DNA of 13,174 nucleotides from Lachnospiraceae bacterium UBA6987 (GCA_002449955.1 DJYD01000062.1:1-13174); one strand, 5' to 3'. Positions 1 to 7,128 are shown, counted from the first letter of the stretch. Notes: generated by a model not told the origin, from the sequence alone. Numbers and translations: made by a program.

Positions 1-57
1 CAGCTTAGCTGGTGGTCATGATTCATGGCGGAAAGTCGGCTTTGAGAAATGTTTCTT

Positions 58-1425
58 TTACCCTTTATGCACGGATTTCCGGAAACAGTCAAGGGCGGCC
101 TCCCTTAAAGCTTCCATTAGCGAAGGATGGGCAATGATCATATTTTCCCATTCTTTTGTTGTCAGACCGTCTGCTACGGCTTTTGCCCCTAATGCAATCA
201 GCTCTGCGGCATTGGCGCCGACAATGGTCACACCAAGAGTCCTGGTCGTGGTTTTGTCAGCAATAACAAATACGCAGCCGCCCTCACCTTCAGCAAGCGC
301 CATGCCGTTAGCGCTGTAGTCGAAAGTGCCGAGAGCAGGAGAGTACCCTGCCGCGCGGGCTTCTTTAAGTGTCATGCCGACACGGGCAAAGCAGGGAATG
401 GTATAGGTGCAGACAGGGACCGGCATTCCGGCATCATATTCCTCGCCAAGGATATCGGCAAGTGCTGTTTCTGCCTCAGCATAGGCAGCGTGCGCAAGCT
501 GGAGCCCGCCCGCAACGTCGCCGATGGCATAGACTCCGGGAAGGTTTGTTCGCTGGTGATCGTCTACTTTTATACACTTCTTTGCATCTAATTCGAGGCC
601 GAGTGCTTCCGCATCGATCCCCGGCAGGACAGCTTTTCTGCCGACCGCCATCAGGACCTGTTCGCAAGCAACCGATTCTTCTTTGCCATCCCTTTCATAT
701 ATCGCATGAAGGAGCTCTCCTTCTTTCTCCACACGGAGCATTTTGGCGCCGGTTTTGATGATGATTCCAAGAGCTTCCATGCTGCGGGTCACCATTCTGA
801 CCGCCGCTTTTTCTTCGCGTCCCATGATTTCCGGCAGCATTTCAACGATGGTGATTTTCGTGCCGAAGGAGGCGAAAGCGCAGGCAAGTTCGAGTCCGAT
901 CACGCCGCCGCCCATCACGACCATGCTCTTCGGAAGCTTCTGCAGACCGAGCGCTTTCGAAGAATCGATGCAGAGCTCATGACCGGGAATGGGGATGACC
1001 AGAGTCTCTGCGCCGGTTGCAATGACAACATTTTTGCCTTGAAAAACCCTGCCAGCACATTCCACGATGCGGTCACTTCTAAGGAAAGCTTCGCCCTCCA
1101 CAACTTCGCATCCGGTCTTTTTCAGCAGAAAGCTGACGCCGCCAGTCAGTTTGGAGACGACTTCGTCTTTGCCGGCAACGATTTTTTCAAAATCAAAACC
1201 GGGAACGTCGGCAAGGATATCTCTACCTGCCAGCGCCCGCATCTTTTCAAGGGTGCCCGCTTTATCTACAAAATATTTTGTCGGAATGCAGCCGACATTC
1301 AGGCAGGTGCCGCCAACATGCTCTTTTTCAAAAACAGCAACTTTCAGGCCTTTTTTTGCGGCAGCAATGGCAAGGGAGTAGCCCCCCGGTCCTGCACCGA
1401 TAACCAAGATATCAAACTGCTCCAT
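58..1425 (-). CDS. lpdA: Dihydrolipoyl dehydrogenase (E3 / glycine-cleavage L protein)
   Basis: Cytoplasmic FAD enzyme that reoxidises dihydrolipoyl groups on 2-oxoacid dehydrogenase complexes or the glycine cleavage H protein, passing electrons to NAD+. Visible in the 455-residue product: FAD-binding GAGPGG at residues 10-15; the redox disulfide CLNVGC (Cys41, Cys46) within GGTCLNVGCIPTK; an NAD-binding GGGVIG at 172-177 followed by a Glu (TIVEM, near 195), which favours NAD over NADP; the second FAD motif AIGDV; and the C-terminal His-Pro...Glu pair (H433, E438) that completes the partner active site of the dimer. Length is normal for the family. The start at 1425 is chosen because GGAGG lies 8 bases upstream; an in-frame ATG at 1446 lacks this. 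There is no E1, E2, lipoyl domain or gcv gene in the window, so the partner complex is not identified. The neighbouring fhs makes glycine cleavage a plausible partner, by inference only. Confidence 0.95.
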   Translation of the reverse strand: MEQFDILVIGAGPGGYSLAIAAAKKGLKVAVFEKEHVGGTCLNVGCIPTKYFVDKAGTLEKMRALAGRDILADVPGFDFEKIVAGKDEVVSKLTGGVSFLLKKTGCEVVEGEAFLRSDRIVECAGRVFQGKNVVIATGAETLVIPIPGHELCIDSSKALGLQKLPKSMVVMGGGVIGLELACAFASFGTKITIVEMLPEIMGREEKAAVRMVTRSMEALGIIIKTGAKMLRVEKEGELLHAIYERDGKEESVACEQVLMAVGRKAVLPGIDAEALGLELDAKKCIKVDDHQRTNLPGVYAIGDVAGGLQLAHAAYAEAETALADILGEEYDAGMPVPVCTYTIPCFARVGMTLKEARAAGYSPALGTFDYSANGMALAEGEGGCVFVIADKTTTRTLGVTIVGANAAELIALGAKAVADGLTTKEWENMIIAHPSLMEALREAALDCFRKSVHKG

Positions 1426-1525
1426 GAAATAAACCTCCATGTACATTTCATTATGATAAAAAAGTAAGTCCGGAACGCGTCATTTCTCGTTCTTCTTTGT
1501 TTACGCGACATCTCAGATCCCTGTC

Positions 1526-1554
1526 AGTATGTCATAAAAAAGAAGCGATGTCAA
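1526..1554 (-). promoter_or_regulatory. Sigma-A promoter of lpdA
   Basis: On the minus strand a perfect -35 TTGACA (1549-1554) is followed after exactly 17 bases by CATACT (1526-1531, 4 of 6 matches to the -10 consensus). It would give lpdA a leader of about 90 bases and make it a unit separate from fhs. I see no known riboswitch in the leader; two short start-codon ORFs there have no convincing ribosome binding site. Confidence 0.75.
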
Positions 1555-1594
1555 TATTCGGCTGCGGGAAGTGCTGTGGATACCTTCCCATATG

Positions 1595-1625
1595 AAAAGG
1601 AGTGAGCCCATAAGCACTCACTCCT
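1595..1625 (-). terminator. Rho-independent terminator of fhs
   Basis: Perfect 9-bp stem AGGAGTGAG / CTCACTCCT (arms 1598-1606 and 1617-1625) with a 10-base loop, followed on the minus strand by TTTT. It lies about 50 bases past the fhs stop and upstream of the lpdA promoter, so it separates the two genes. The T-run is short, so termination may be incomplete. Confidence 0.75.
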
Positions 1626-1674
1626 GTATGATTATAGAGATTGGAAATGAATCCTGGTATATTCTGATGTTTTC

Positions 1675-3351
1675 TCAGAACAGTCCGGAGATGACGCCGT
1701 TCTCGTCCACGTCGATCTTTTCGGCGGCAGGAACTTTCGGCAGCCCGGGCATGGTCATGATGTCGCCGGTCAGCGCAACGATGAAGCCGGCGCCGCCGCA
1801 GACCTTGAGGTTGCGGACGGTGACACGGAAGCCCTTCGGCGCACCGAGTTTGGACGGGTCATCGGAGAAGCTGTACTGTGTCTTGGCCATGCAGATGGGA
1901 AGGTTGCCGCAGCCCATGGCTTCGATCTCCTTGACCTGTTTGACTGCATTTCCGACCAGATCAACACCGTCGGCGTGGTACACCTTGGTGGCGATCGCAT
2001 TCAATTTGTCGATGATCGGCTGATCCAGTTCATAAGACTGCTGGAAATGGTTCGGCAGCTCGCAGATACGAACGACCTCCTCGGCAAGGGCCTTGCCGCC
2101 TTCGCCGCCCTTGGCCCAGACTTCCGACAGGGCCACGTTTACGCCCAGTTCCTTGCACCTTGCTTCCACAAGGTCAAGTTCAGCCTTGGTATCGGTCGGG
2201 AATGCATTGATGGCCACGACGCAAGGCAGACCGTAGACGTCTTTGATGTTGCTGACATGCTGCAGGAGGTTCGGCATACCTTTTTCGAGGGCTTCCAGGT
2301 TCTCCTGATTCAGATCGGCTTTGGCCACGCCGCCGTGATATTTCAGGGCACGCACCGTGGCTACGACTACGACCGCAGAAGGGGTCAGGCCGGCCAGACG
2401 GCATTTGATGTCAAAGAACTTTTCTGCGCCAAGGTCTGCAGCGAAGCCGGCCTCTGTGACGGCATAATCAGCCAGTTTCATGGCCATGCGGGTCGCAGTC
2501 ACGCTGTTGCAGCCGTGGGCAATATTGGCAAAGGGGCCACCATGGATAAAGGCAGGCGTTCCTTCGAGAGTCTGAACAAGGTTGGGCTTAAGGGCATCTT
2601 TCAGCAGCGCGGCCATGGCACCTTCGGCCTTCAGATCATGTGCCGTTACAGGCTTGCCCTGATAGGTGTAACCGACAATAATGCTGCCGAGACGCTTCTT
2701 GAGATCCGGAATGTCGCTTGCCAGGCACAGGACCGCCATGACTTCACTGGCGACTGTGATCTCAAAACCATCTTCACGCGGAACGCCCTGCATGCGGCCG
2801 CCGAGGCCGTCAACGATATTTCTGAGCTGGCGGTCATTCATATCGACCGCGCGCTTCCAGGTGATGCGTTTGACATCGATGCCGAGCTCATTGCCCTGCT
2901 GGATGTGGTTGTCCAGCATGGCAGCAAGGAGGTTGTTGGCAGCGCCGATCGCATGGAAGTCACCGGTGAAATGCAGGTTGATGTCCTCCATCGGCACGAC
3001 CTGAGCATAGCCGCCGCCGGCTGCGCCGCCCTTGATCCCGAATACCGGGCCGAGAGACGGTTCGCGCAGGGCTACGATGGCGTTTTTGCCAATTTTCCGG
3101 AGGCCGTCGGTCAGGCCCACGCTTGTGGTGGTCTTGCCCTCGCCGGCAGGGGTGGGGGTGATGGCCGTAACCAGGATCAGCTTACCGTCGGGCTTGTCCG
3201 CGAGATCTTTCAGCAGACGATAATCGACTTTGGCCTTGTAATTGCCATACTGTTCCAGATACTTTTCGTCTACGCCGGCAATAGCGGCGATTTCAGTGAT
3301 CCTTTTCTTTTCGCAAGCCTGTGCGATCTCAATGTCGGACTTAACAGTCAT
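1675..3351 (-). CDS. fhs: Formate--tetrahydrofolate ligase
   Basis: Cytoplasmic enzyme that joins formate to tetrahydrofolate with ATP, giving 10-formyl-THF for purine, fMet and serine/glycine interconversion; in acetogens it is a step of the methyl branch of the Wood-Ljungdahl pathway. The 558-residue product has the family's usual length. The nucleotide loop PTPAGEGKTTT is at residues 66-76, and the conserved block EPSLGPVFGIKGGAAGGG starts near 97, followed by INLHFTGDFHAI. GGPFANIAHGCNS and the C-terminal TGDIMTMPGLPK motif are also present. The start at 3351 is supported by AAGGAGG five bases upstream. The gene has its own promoter and terminator. No acetyl-CoA synthase, folD or methylene-THF reductase gene lies nearby, so acetogenesis cannot be claimed from this window. 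It is divergent from the ECF sigma gene, with the two promoters almost touching. Confidence 0.97.
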   Translation of the reverse strand: MTVKSDIEIAQACEKKRITEIAAIAGVDEKYLEQYGNYKAKVDYRLLKDLADKPDGKLILVTAITPTPAGEGKTTTSVGLTDGLRKIGKNAIVALREPSLGPVFGIKGGAAGGGYAQVVPMEDINLHFTGDFHAIGAANNLLAAMLDNHIQQGNELGIDVKRITWKRAVDMNDRQLRNIVDGLGGRMQGVPREDGFEITVASEVMAVLCLASDIPDLKKRLGSIIVGYTYQGKPVTAHDLKAEGAMAALLKDALKPNLVQTLEGTPAFIHGGPFANIAHGCNSVTATRMAMKLADYAVTEAGFAADLGAEKFFDIKCRLAGLTPSAVVVVATVRALKYHGGVAKADLNQENLEALEKGMPNLLQHVSNIKDVYGLPCVVAINAFPTDTKAELDLVEARCKELGVNVALSEVWAKGGEGGKALAEEVVRICELPNHFQQSYELDQPIIDKLNAIATKVYHADGVDLVGNAVKQVKEIEAMGCGNLPICMAKTQYSFSDDPSKLGAPKGFRVTVRNLKVCGGAGFIVALTGDIMTMPGLPKVPAAEKIDVDENGVISGLF

Positions 3352-3433
3352 GGAAGCCTCCTTATTATGTGCATTTTGCGCATTTTCCTTGCAATTCTGT
3401 GCAGCAGCTGCTTAATCCGCAACAGACCATAAT

Positions 3434-3462
3434 AGTATAGAGTATTTTTCTGGCAAATACAA
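3434..3462 (-). promoter_or_regulatory. Sigma-A promoter of fhs
   Basis: Minus-strand TTGTAT (3457-3462) and TATACT (3434-3439, 5 of 6) are separated by 17 bases. The predicted leader is about 75 bases. The -35 element lies 8 bases from the -35-like element of the divergent ECF promoter. Confidence 0.7.
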
Positions 3463-3470
3463 GGAAAAAC

Positions 3471-3496
3471 TGAGACATTTCATGCTTCTCTGCGAC
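3471..3496 (+). promoter_or_regulatory. Candidate ECF-type (autoregulatory) promoter of the sigma gene
   Basis: TGAGAC (3471-3476), a 16-base spacer, then CGAC (3493-3496, in CGACTAAT). This resembles the TGAAAC-N16/17-CGWM architecture recognised by Bacillus ECF factors such as SigW, SigX and SigM. No better sigma-A promoter is evident just upstream of this gene. Transcription would start near 3503, about 40 bases before the ATG. ECF genes commonly transcribe themselves, so autoregulation is the natural reading, but it is inferred from motif similarity. Confidence 0.55.
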
Positions 3497-3544
3497 TAAT
3501 AGGTGAAAGGGATAAAAAGTTCTCTTTCGGAAAGGAGAGCATCC

Positions 3545-4102
3545 ATGGACAACGGGGCATTCAGCTACTGCCGCTATCTTGAAGGCGATGATGAAGGCAT
3601 CGCTGAGGTCGTGAGAGATTACAAGGATGGGCTGATCCTGTACCTGCAGGGATTTGTGCAGAACCTATACACCGCCGAAGAGCTGGCCGAGGATACATTT
3701 TTCCGGCTGATGGTTAAAAAACCGAAATTTGCGGGGAAGAGTTCGTTCAGATCCTGGCTGTATGGAATCGGACGGCATGCAGCGCTTGATCATCTGAGGA
3801 AGAGTGCAAAGCAGTCTCCCGTGCCGATCGAAGACATGGAAGGATATCTGGCTGATGAGACAGACCTTGAACGGTCATATATCCGGGAGGAGCGCATGAT
3901 TACGGTGCACCGTGCGTTGGCAAAGCTCCCGGCAGAGTATCAGCAGGTTCTCTGGCTTGTGTATTTTGAAGGCTTTTCCCATGAAGATACACAGGAAGCC
4001 ATGCACAAAAGCCCGAGGCAGATCCGGAATCTCCTTTATCGTGCAAAGCAGTCGCTAAGAGCAGAATTGGAAAAGGAGGGATTTGAATATGAAGAGCTCT
4101 GA
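3545..4102 (+). CDS. ECF (sigma-70 family group 4) RNA polymerase sigma factor
   Basis: Alternative sigma factor that directs RNA polymerase to stress or envelope promoters. The 185-residue product has only the two ECF domains: sigma-2 at about residues 18-88 (with AEELAEDTFFRLM and FRSWLYGIGRHAALDHLRK, the -10 recognition and melting region) and sigma-4 at about 120-175 (LPAEYQQVLWLVYFEGFSHEDTQ then the helix-turn-helix ending RNLLYRAKQSLRAEL). No extra C-terminal domain is present. Start choice: ATG 3545 has AAGGAG (3532-3537) seven bases upstream, whereas an in-frame GTG at 3503 coincides with the predicted transcription start. The ribosome binding site could pair in a weak 6-bp hairpin (CTCTTT 3522-3527 with GGAGAG 3534-3539). 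The gene overlaps the following membrane protein gene by 14 bases, the usual arrangement for a sigma factor and its anti-sigma. The inducing signal is unknown. Confidence 0.93.
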   Translation: MDNGAFSYCRYLEGDDEGIAEVVRDYKDGLILYLQGFVQNLYTAEELAEDTFFRLMVKKPKFAGKSSFRSWLYGIGRHAALDHLRKSAKQSPVPIEDMEGYLADETDLERSYIREERMITVHRALAKLPAEYQQVLWLVYFEGFSHEDTQEAMHKSPRQIRNLLYRAKQSLRAELEKEGFEYEEL

Positions 4103-4820
4103 GGAAATGATGAACAGCCTGCTGGAACGCAGGAATGAATATGAACGGCTGCGCAGGGATCAGCGCAGGAAAATGATCCGGATCGCGGCGCCGGCGCTCG
4201 CGCTCTGCCTTGTCTTGCTGACCGGCGTGATCGTATGGCGGAGCAGCAGCGGAAGAAGCAGCGGAGAAACCGCGGACGGGAGCGGCGGAACATCGCTTCT
4301 GCAGCCGCCGGAGAGCAATGTGGTGAAAATCACTGGAGAAAAGATCAGTGAAGAAGAAGCAGCGGCGTATTTAAAGGAAAATTATACAAGTATTGTCAGC
4401 GCGCTCACGGCAAGCGGCGTTCAGACGGAAGGCCTTCGCTTCTCCGAAAAAGGGTATTCCCATATCCTCTATGAGGGAGGCGGCAAAGCCCTGGAGCTTC
4501 ATCAGGATTTCCGCGACTACCTGGCATACAGCGGCGATAAGCTCGTGGCGATCCTGACACTGACCAAGGAGAACGGCAGGATCAGCAGTACGCCGGCTTT
4601 CGGCGGAGAGTGGTTTGGCAGCTACAGTGAATTCCTGAAGAAGCACGCCGGAGAGAGACTGCTTTTCCTGTATTACGGGATCGCGGAGGTGGTCCTGCTG
4701 CCGGACGGCAGCGCGGTCAACCCGATCGGTTATTCGGTGTCCCAGTATTTCGAATGGGTGAAGGACCCTTACGAGTGGTTTGATCAGGACGGTGCCGAAG
4801 CCGCGGTCTATGTTCCGTGA
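4089..4820 (+). CDS. Single-pass membrane protein, probable cognate anti-sigma factor
   Basis: 243 residues. A charged cytoplasmic N-terminus of about 29 residues (MKSSEEMMNSLLERRNEYER onward, rich in Glu and Arg and probably helical) precedes one membrane segment at about 30-50, a Ser/Gly-rich linker (51-75) and an extracytoplasmic domain of about 165 residues with no motif I recognise. Context argues for an anti-sigma role: it overlaps the ECF sigma gene by 14 bases, so translation is likely coupled. The N-terminus lacks the His-x3-Cys-x2-Cys zinc motif of ZAS-type anti-sigmas and is very short for a sigma-binding domain. The ATG at 4089 is preferred because AGGAGG (4074-4079) is nine bases upstream; a TTG at 4083 is too close to that site. 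The ectodomain is the likely sensor, by inference. It could instead be a target or accessory protein of the sigma factor. Confidence 0.75.
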   Translation: MKSSEEMMNSLLERRNEYERLRRDQRRKMIRIAAPALALCLVLLTGVIVWRSSSGRSSGETADGSGGTSLLQPPESNVVKITGEKISEEEAAAYLKENYTSIVSALTASGVQTEGLRFSEKGYSHILYEGGGKALELHQDFRDYLAYSGDKLVAILTLTKENGRISSTPAFGGEWFGSYSEFLKKHAGERLLFLYYGIAEVVLLPDGSAVNPIGYSVSQYFEWVKDPYEWFDQDGAEAAVYVP

Positions 4821-4840
4821 CCGGCATTAAAGAAAAAAAA

Positions 4841-4870
4841 ACGGAGCCGGCGCTGAAATGCCGACTCCGT
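4841..4870. terminator. Bidirectional terminator between convergent genes
   Basis: Arms ACGGAGCCGGC (4841-4851) and GCCGACTCCGT (4860-4870) pair over 10 of 11 positions with one C-A mismatch and an 8-base loop. On the minus strand the stem is followed by a long T-run (complement of A 4833-4840), making it a strong terminator for the CLC gene. On the plus strand it is followed by TTTCTG, a weaker end for the sigma/anti-sigma unit. Confidence 0.88.
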
Positions 4871-4901
4871 TTTCTGCTGTATGGAAACAGGCTGCGCATG
4901 C

Positions 4902-6173
4902 CTACCTGCCGCCGGAACTGCCCTGCGGCTTTCTTTCCTCAACCTTGATGCCTGTTTTAGAGAAGGCAAAGCGCTGGCTACCGTACAGGCTGTAATAGCC
5001 GGAAAGCACGAAGGAGATCGTGACGGCGACGGCAAAGAAAGGAAGGCCTGCGCCCTGGAACATTTCCATGGCGATCATGAGTGAAGCAATGGGACAGTTG
5101 GTGGTGCCGGCAAAGAGTGCGATCATGCCGAGAGCGGCGGAAAGCGGCACGGGAAAGCCTGCAAGTGTCCCGAACAGGGCACCGAAACAGGCACCGATGC
5201 TTAAGGTGGGGACGATCTCACCGCCCTTAAAGCCGCCTGCTATGGCAAGCGCCGTGAAAAGCAGCTTCAGAAGGAAGGAGGCACTGGAAGCCTTTCCTTC
5301 CATGGCAAGGTTGATCAGTTCGGAACCGGCTCCGCTGTATATTTCTGTGCCGATGAGCTTTGTGAGCAGGACGATCAGGCAGCCGGCAGCCGCTGCGCGA
5401 AGAATGGCATTCGGGATCAGCTTATGAATGTGATCGGCGATGCTGTGAAAAGTCACGATCAGCAGGATCGAGAGGAGCGCGCAGAGCAGGCCGAGCACAC
5501 TGACCTTGGAAAGCTCCAGCGCATTGGCCTCGGGAATACTGCCTAAGGCATAGATTTCCGGCTCCACACCCATGAGTCTGGCCAGGCCGGATCCGATGAA
5601 GGCAGAAAAAACACAGGGAATAAGGGCGACGTAGTGGAAGACTCCGATACGCACGACTTCGATGCAGAAAATCGAGGCGGCTACAGGGGTTCCGAAGAGG
5701 GCGGCAAAGACGGCGCTCATGCCGCTCATGACTGCGATGCGTCTGTCATCGTCATTAAAATGCAGAAGCTCGCCGAAACGGCGCCCCATCCATCCGCCGA
5801 GCTGCAGCGCGGCGCCTTCACGGCCGACAGAAGCGCCGCCGAGATGGGAGAGAATGGTAGAGACAAAGATTAACGGTCCGGTGGCAAGCGTTACGTCGTC
5901 ACCTTCGGAAACCGCGGTAAGAACCATGTTGGTGCCGCGGTTTTTTTCTTCATGAAAAACCCGATACAGAAAAGCAATCAGCACCCCAATCAGAGGAAGC
6001 AGATAGAGGATCCAGTTGTGATCCGTCCGCAGGGAAGTGACGGCTTTGATGGCTTTGGCAAATATGGTGCCGAAGAGTCCGCCGGCTCCGCCGGCTAAAA
6101 GGGCAAACAGTGACCATTTGATCAAATATCGGATACTCTGCGTGATCGGATTGGTTTTCAGGGAATATTTCAT
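4902..6173 (-). CDS. CLC-family anion transporter, CLC-F-like (probable fluoride/proton antiporter)
   Basis: Polytopic membrane protein of 423 residues, without a C-terminal CBS domain. The gating-glutamate motif is GREGA (117-121, Glu119), followed by Q124. The canonical first filter motif GSGIP is absent and GTNM (80-83) stands in its place. Methionine at this position, together with GREGxxxQ, FKGGEIVP and the C-terminal SGYYSLYGSQ, matches the fluoride-exporting CLC-F branch rather than chloride channels. Unlike the studied CLC-F proteins as I recall them, no Phe follows Met at +3 and +6, and the GGEVTP threonine is Val, so the substrate is not certain. The start is set at ATG 6173; a TTG 60 bases upstream would add a polar extension and lies inside the leader inverted repeat. 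The ribosome binding site is weak (CGGAC, about 8 bases away). No crcB fluoride riboswitch is recognisable. Transcribed divergently from the TauE/SafE gene. Confidence 0.85.
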   Translation of the reverse strand: MKYSLKTNPITQSIRYLIKWSLFALLAGGAGGLFGTIFAKAIKAVTSLRTDHNWILYLLPLIGVLIAFLYRVFHEEKNRGTNMVLTAVSEGDDVTLATGPLIFVSTILSHLGGASVGREGAALQLGGWMGRRFGELLHFNDDDRRIAVMSGMSAVFAALFGTPVAASIFCIEVVRIGVFHYVALIPCVFSAFIGSGLARLMGVEPEIYALGSIPEANALELSKVSVLGLLCALLSILLIVTFHSIADHIHKLIPNAILRAAAAGCLIVLLTKLIGTEIYSGAGSELINLAMEGKASSASFLLKLLFTALAIAGGFKGGEIVPTLSIGACFGALFGTLAGFPVPLSAALGMIALFAGTTNCPIASLMIAMEMFQGAGLPFFAVAVTISFVLSGYYSLYGSQRFAFSKTGIKVEERKPQGSSGGR

Positions 6174-6178
6174 GATAA

Positions 6179-6233
6179 TTGTCCGATAATCCTTTTTAAG
6201 TATGTGATTGATAAAAATTTTACTGGCGGACAA
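6179..6233 (-). promoter_or_regulatory. Nested inverted repeat in the CLC mRNA leader
   Basis: In the minus-strand transcript TTGTCCG and CGGACAA (plus-strand arms 6227-6233 and 6179-6185) form a perfect 7-bp outer stem. Inside it TTTTTA and TAAAAA can form a second 6-bp stem. The 3' arm ends 5 bases before the ATG at 6173 and contains the only Shine-Dalgarno-like bases, so folding would mask the start. This is a possible translational switch. It matches no riboswitch consensus I know, and the inner A-T stem alone could be chance. Confidence 0.4.
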
Positions 6234-6255
6234 AAAAACAAATGATGGTTTTTGC

Positions 6256-6284
6256 TTGCTGCCGTGCTCATCTTATTATATAAT
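6256..6284 (+). promoter_or_regulatory. Sigma-A promoter of the TauE/SafE gene
   Basis: TTGCTG (6256-6261, weak -35), 17-base spacer, perfect TATAAT (6279-6284). The -10 is part of the palindrome ATTATATAAT (6275-6284), which also serves the minus-strand CLC promoter. Confidence 0.65.
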
Positions 6285-6305
6285 CAAAACCGGAGCGCCT
6301 GTCAA
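6277..6305 (-). promoter_or_regulatory. Sigma-A promoter of the CLC gene
   Basis: Minus-strand TTGACA (perfect, 6300-6305), 17-base spacer, TATATA (6277-6282). A perfect TATAAT (6275-6280) lies at a 19-base spacing in the same palindrome. The leader would be roughly 95 bases. The -10 overlaps that of the opposing promoter. Confidence 0.7.
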
Positions 6306-6329
6306 TGGGGCGCGATTATGGAGAATAAT

Positions 6330-7055
6330 ATGGATTACTGGATCCCGTTGATACTGATTATCTTTGCCGGCGGTGTTGTGCAGACGATGGCCGGCTTCGG
6401 CAGCGGCCTTGTGATGATGCTGGTGCTTCCGCATCTGATGCCGATGGTGCATGCGGCAGCCGTCACTTCCATCACCGGCGGTTTTCTATCCGCTGCACTG
6501 ATCCTGAAATACAGGGACAAGCTGAGGCCGCGTTTTGTTCTCATAACAGCGGTTCCCTATATGATCGCCAGTGTGATTATGCTGCAGTTCGTACAGCGCA
6601 TCAATACGCGGACAATGGCGATCCTATTCGGCGCTTTTCTGACGGTAATCGGTCTGTATTATCTGATCTGGTCACACAAGGCGCACCTGCGCATCACCCC
6701 GGTGACCATGTTGGTCTGTCCGGTTGTTTCCGGCCTTTCCTCGGCTCTTTTCGGGATCGGAGGACCGTTAATGTCACTGATGTATCTGGAAAAGTACGAA
6801 ACCAGAGAAGAATATTCGACGAATCTGCAGCTGCTGTTTCTGATTGCGGCTGTGATCAATACGGCCACGCGTGCAGCCAAGGGAATCATAACCGTCGGTC
6901 TGCTCCCTGCTATGGCGGCGGGAATTGCCGCGATTCTTGTGGGAGAAAAGGTGGGATTGCTTCTGGCCAGCAGGATGAAGCCGGATTTTCTGCGCAAGAT
7001 GGTTTACGTGATGGTCTTTTTCTCCGGCGTGATTACAGTGATCAACAACCTGTGA
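6330..7055 (+). CDS. TauE/SafE family membrane permease (putative sulfite/organosulfonate exporter)
   Basis: Integral membrane protein of about 241 residues with roughly seven or eight hydrophobic helices. The two family repeats each carry the glycine signature: AGFGSGLVMM at residues 21-30 in the first half and FGIGGPLMSL in the second. The family exports or imports sulfur-containing anions and other small organic acids, and substrates differ between members, so none is assigned. ATG 6330 has GGAGA six bases upstream; ATG 6318 is an in-frame alternative with a poorer site (GGGG), adding four residues. An in-frame TTG at 6252 lies inside the promoter and is rejected. Monocistronic, with its own terminator. 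The head-to-head arrangement with a CLC anion exporter suggests both may deal with anion export, an inference from context only. Confidence 0.87.
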   Translation: MDYWIPLILIIFAGGVVQTMAGFGSGLVMMLVLPHLMPMVHAAAVTSITGGFLSAALILKYRDKLRPRFVLITAVPYMIASVIMLQFVQRINTRTMAILFGAFLTVIGLYYLIWSHKAHLRITPVTMLVCPVVSGLSSALFGIGGPLMSLMYLEKYETREEYSTNLQLLFLIAAVINTATRAAKGIITVGLLPAMAAGIAAILVGEKVGLLLASRMKPDFLRKMVYVMVFFSGVITVINNL

Positions 7056-7094
7056 GGCAGTCAGACTTAGCATCAGGGTTTTAGGACAAAAAGC

Positions 7095-7128
7095 AAGGGC
7101 GGCATGTCCCAGCATCATGTCGCCCTTT
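7095..7128 (+). terminator. Rho-independent terminator of the TauE/SafE gene
   Basis: Arms AAGGGCGGCATG (7095-7106) and CATGTCGCCCTT (7116-7127) form a 12-bp stem with one G-T wobble and a 9-base loop, about 40 bases after the stop codon. The following T-run is short (TTT then AAAG), but the stem is strong. Confidence 0.75.

Noticed and set aside
706..1467. 253-codon plus-strand ORF opposite lpdA
   Set aside because: Shadow of the lipoamide dehydrogenase frame, rich in His/Phe/Asp typical of an antisense reading, with no ribosome binding site.
1430..1519. Short upstream ORFs in the lpdA leader
   Set aside because: One runs into the lpdA frame overlap and another has about 10 codons; neither has a convincing ribosome site or leader-peptide character.
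1975..3432. 485-codon plus-strand ORF opposite fhs
   Set aside because: It lies antisense to a certain fhs gene, its translation shows no family motifs, and it arises from GC-biased codon use in the real frame.
6174..6270. Fluoride (crcB) riboswitch upstream of the CLC gene
   Set aside because: Looked for because the transporter is CLC-F-like, but the conserved GGCGATGG and GATGACNCCTAC-type segments are not present.
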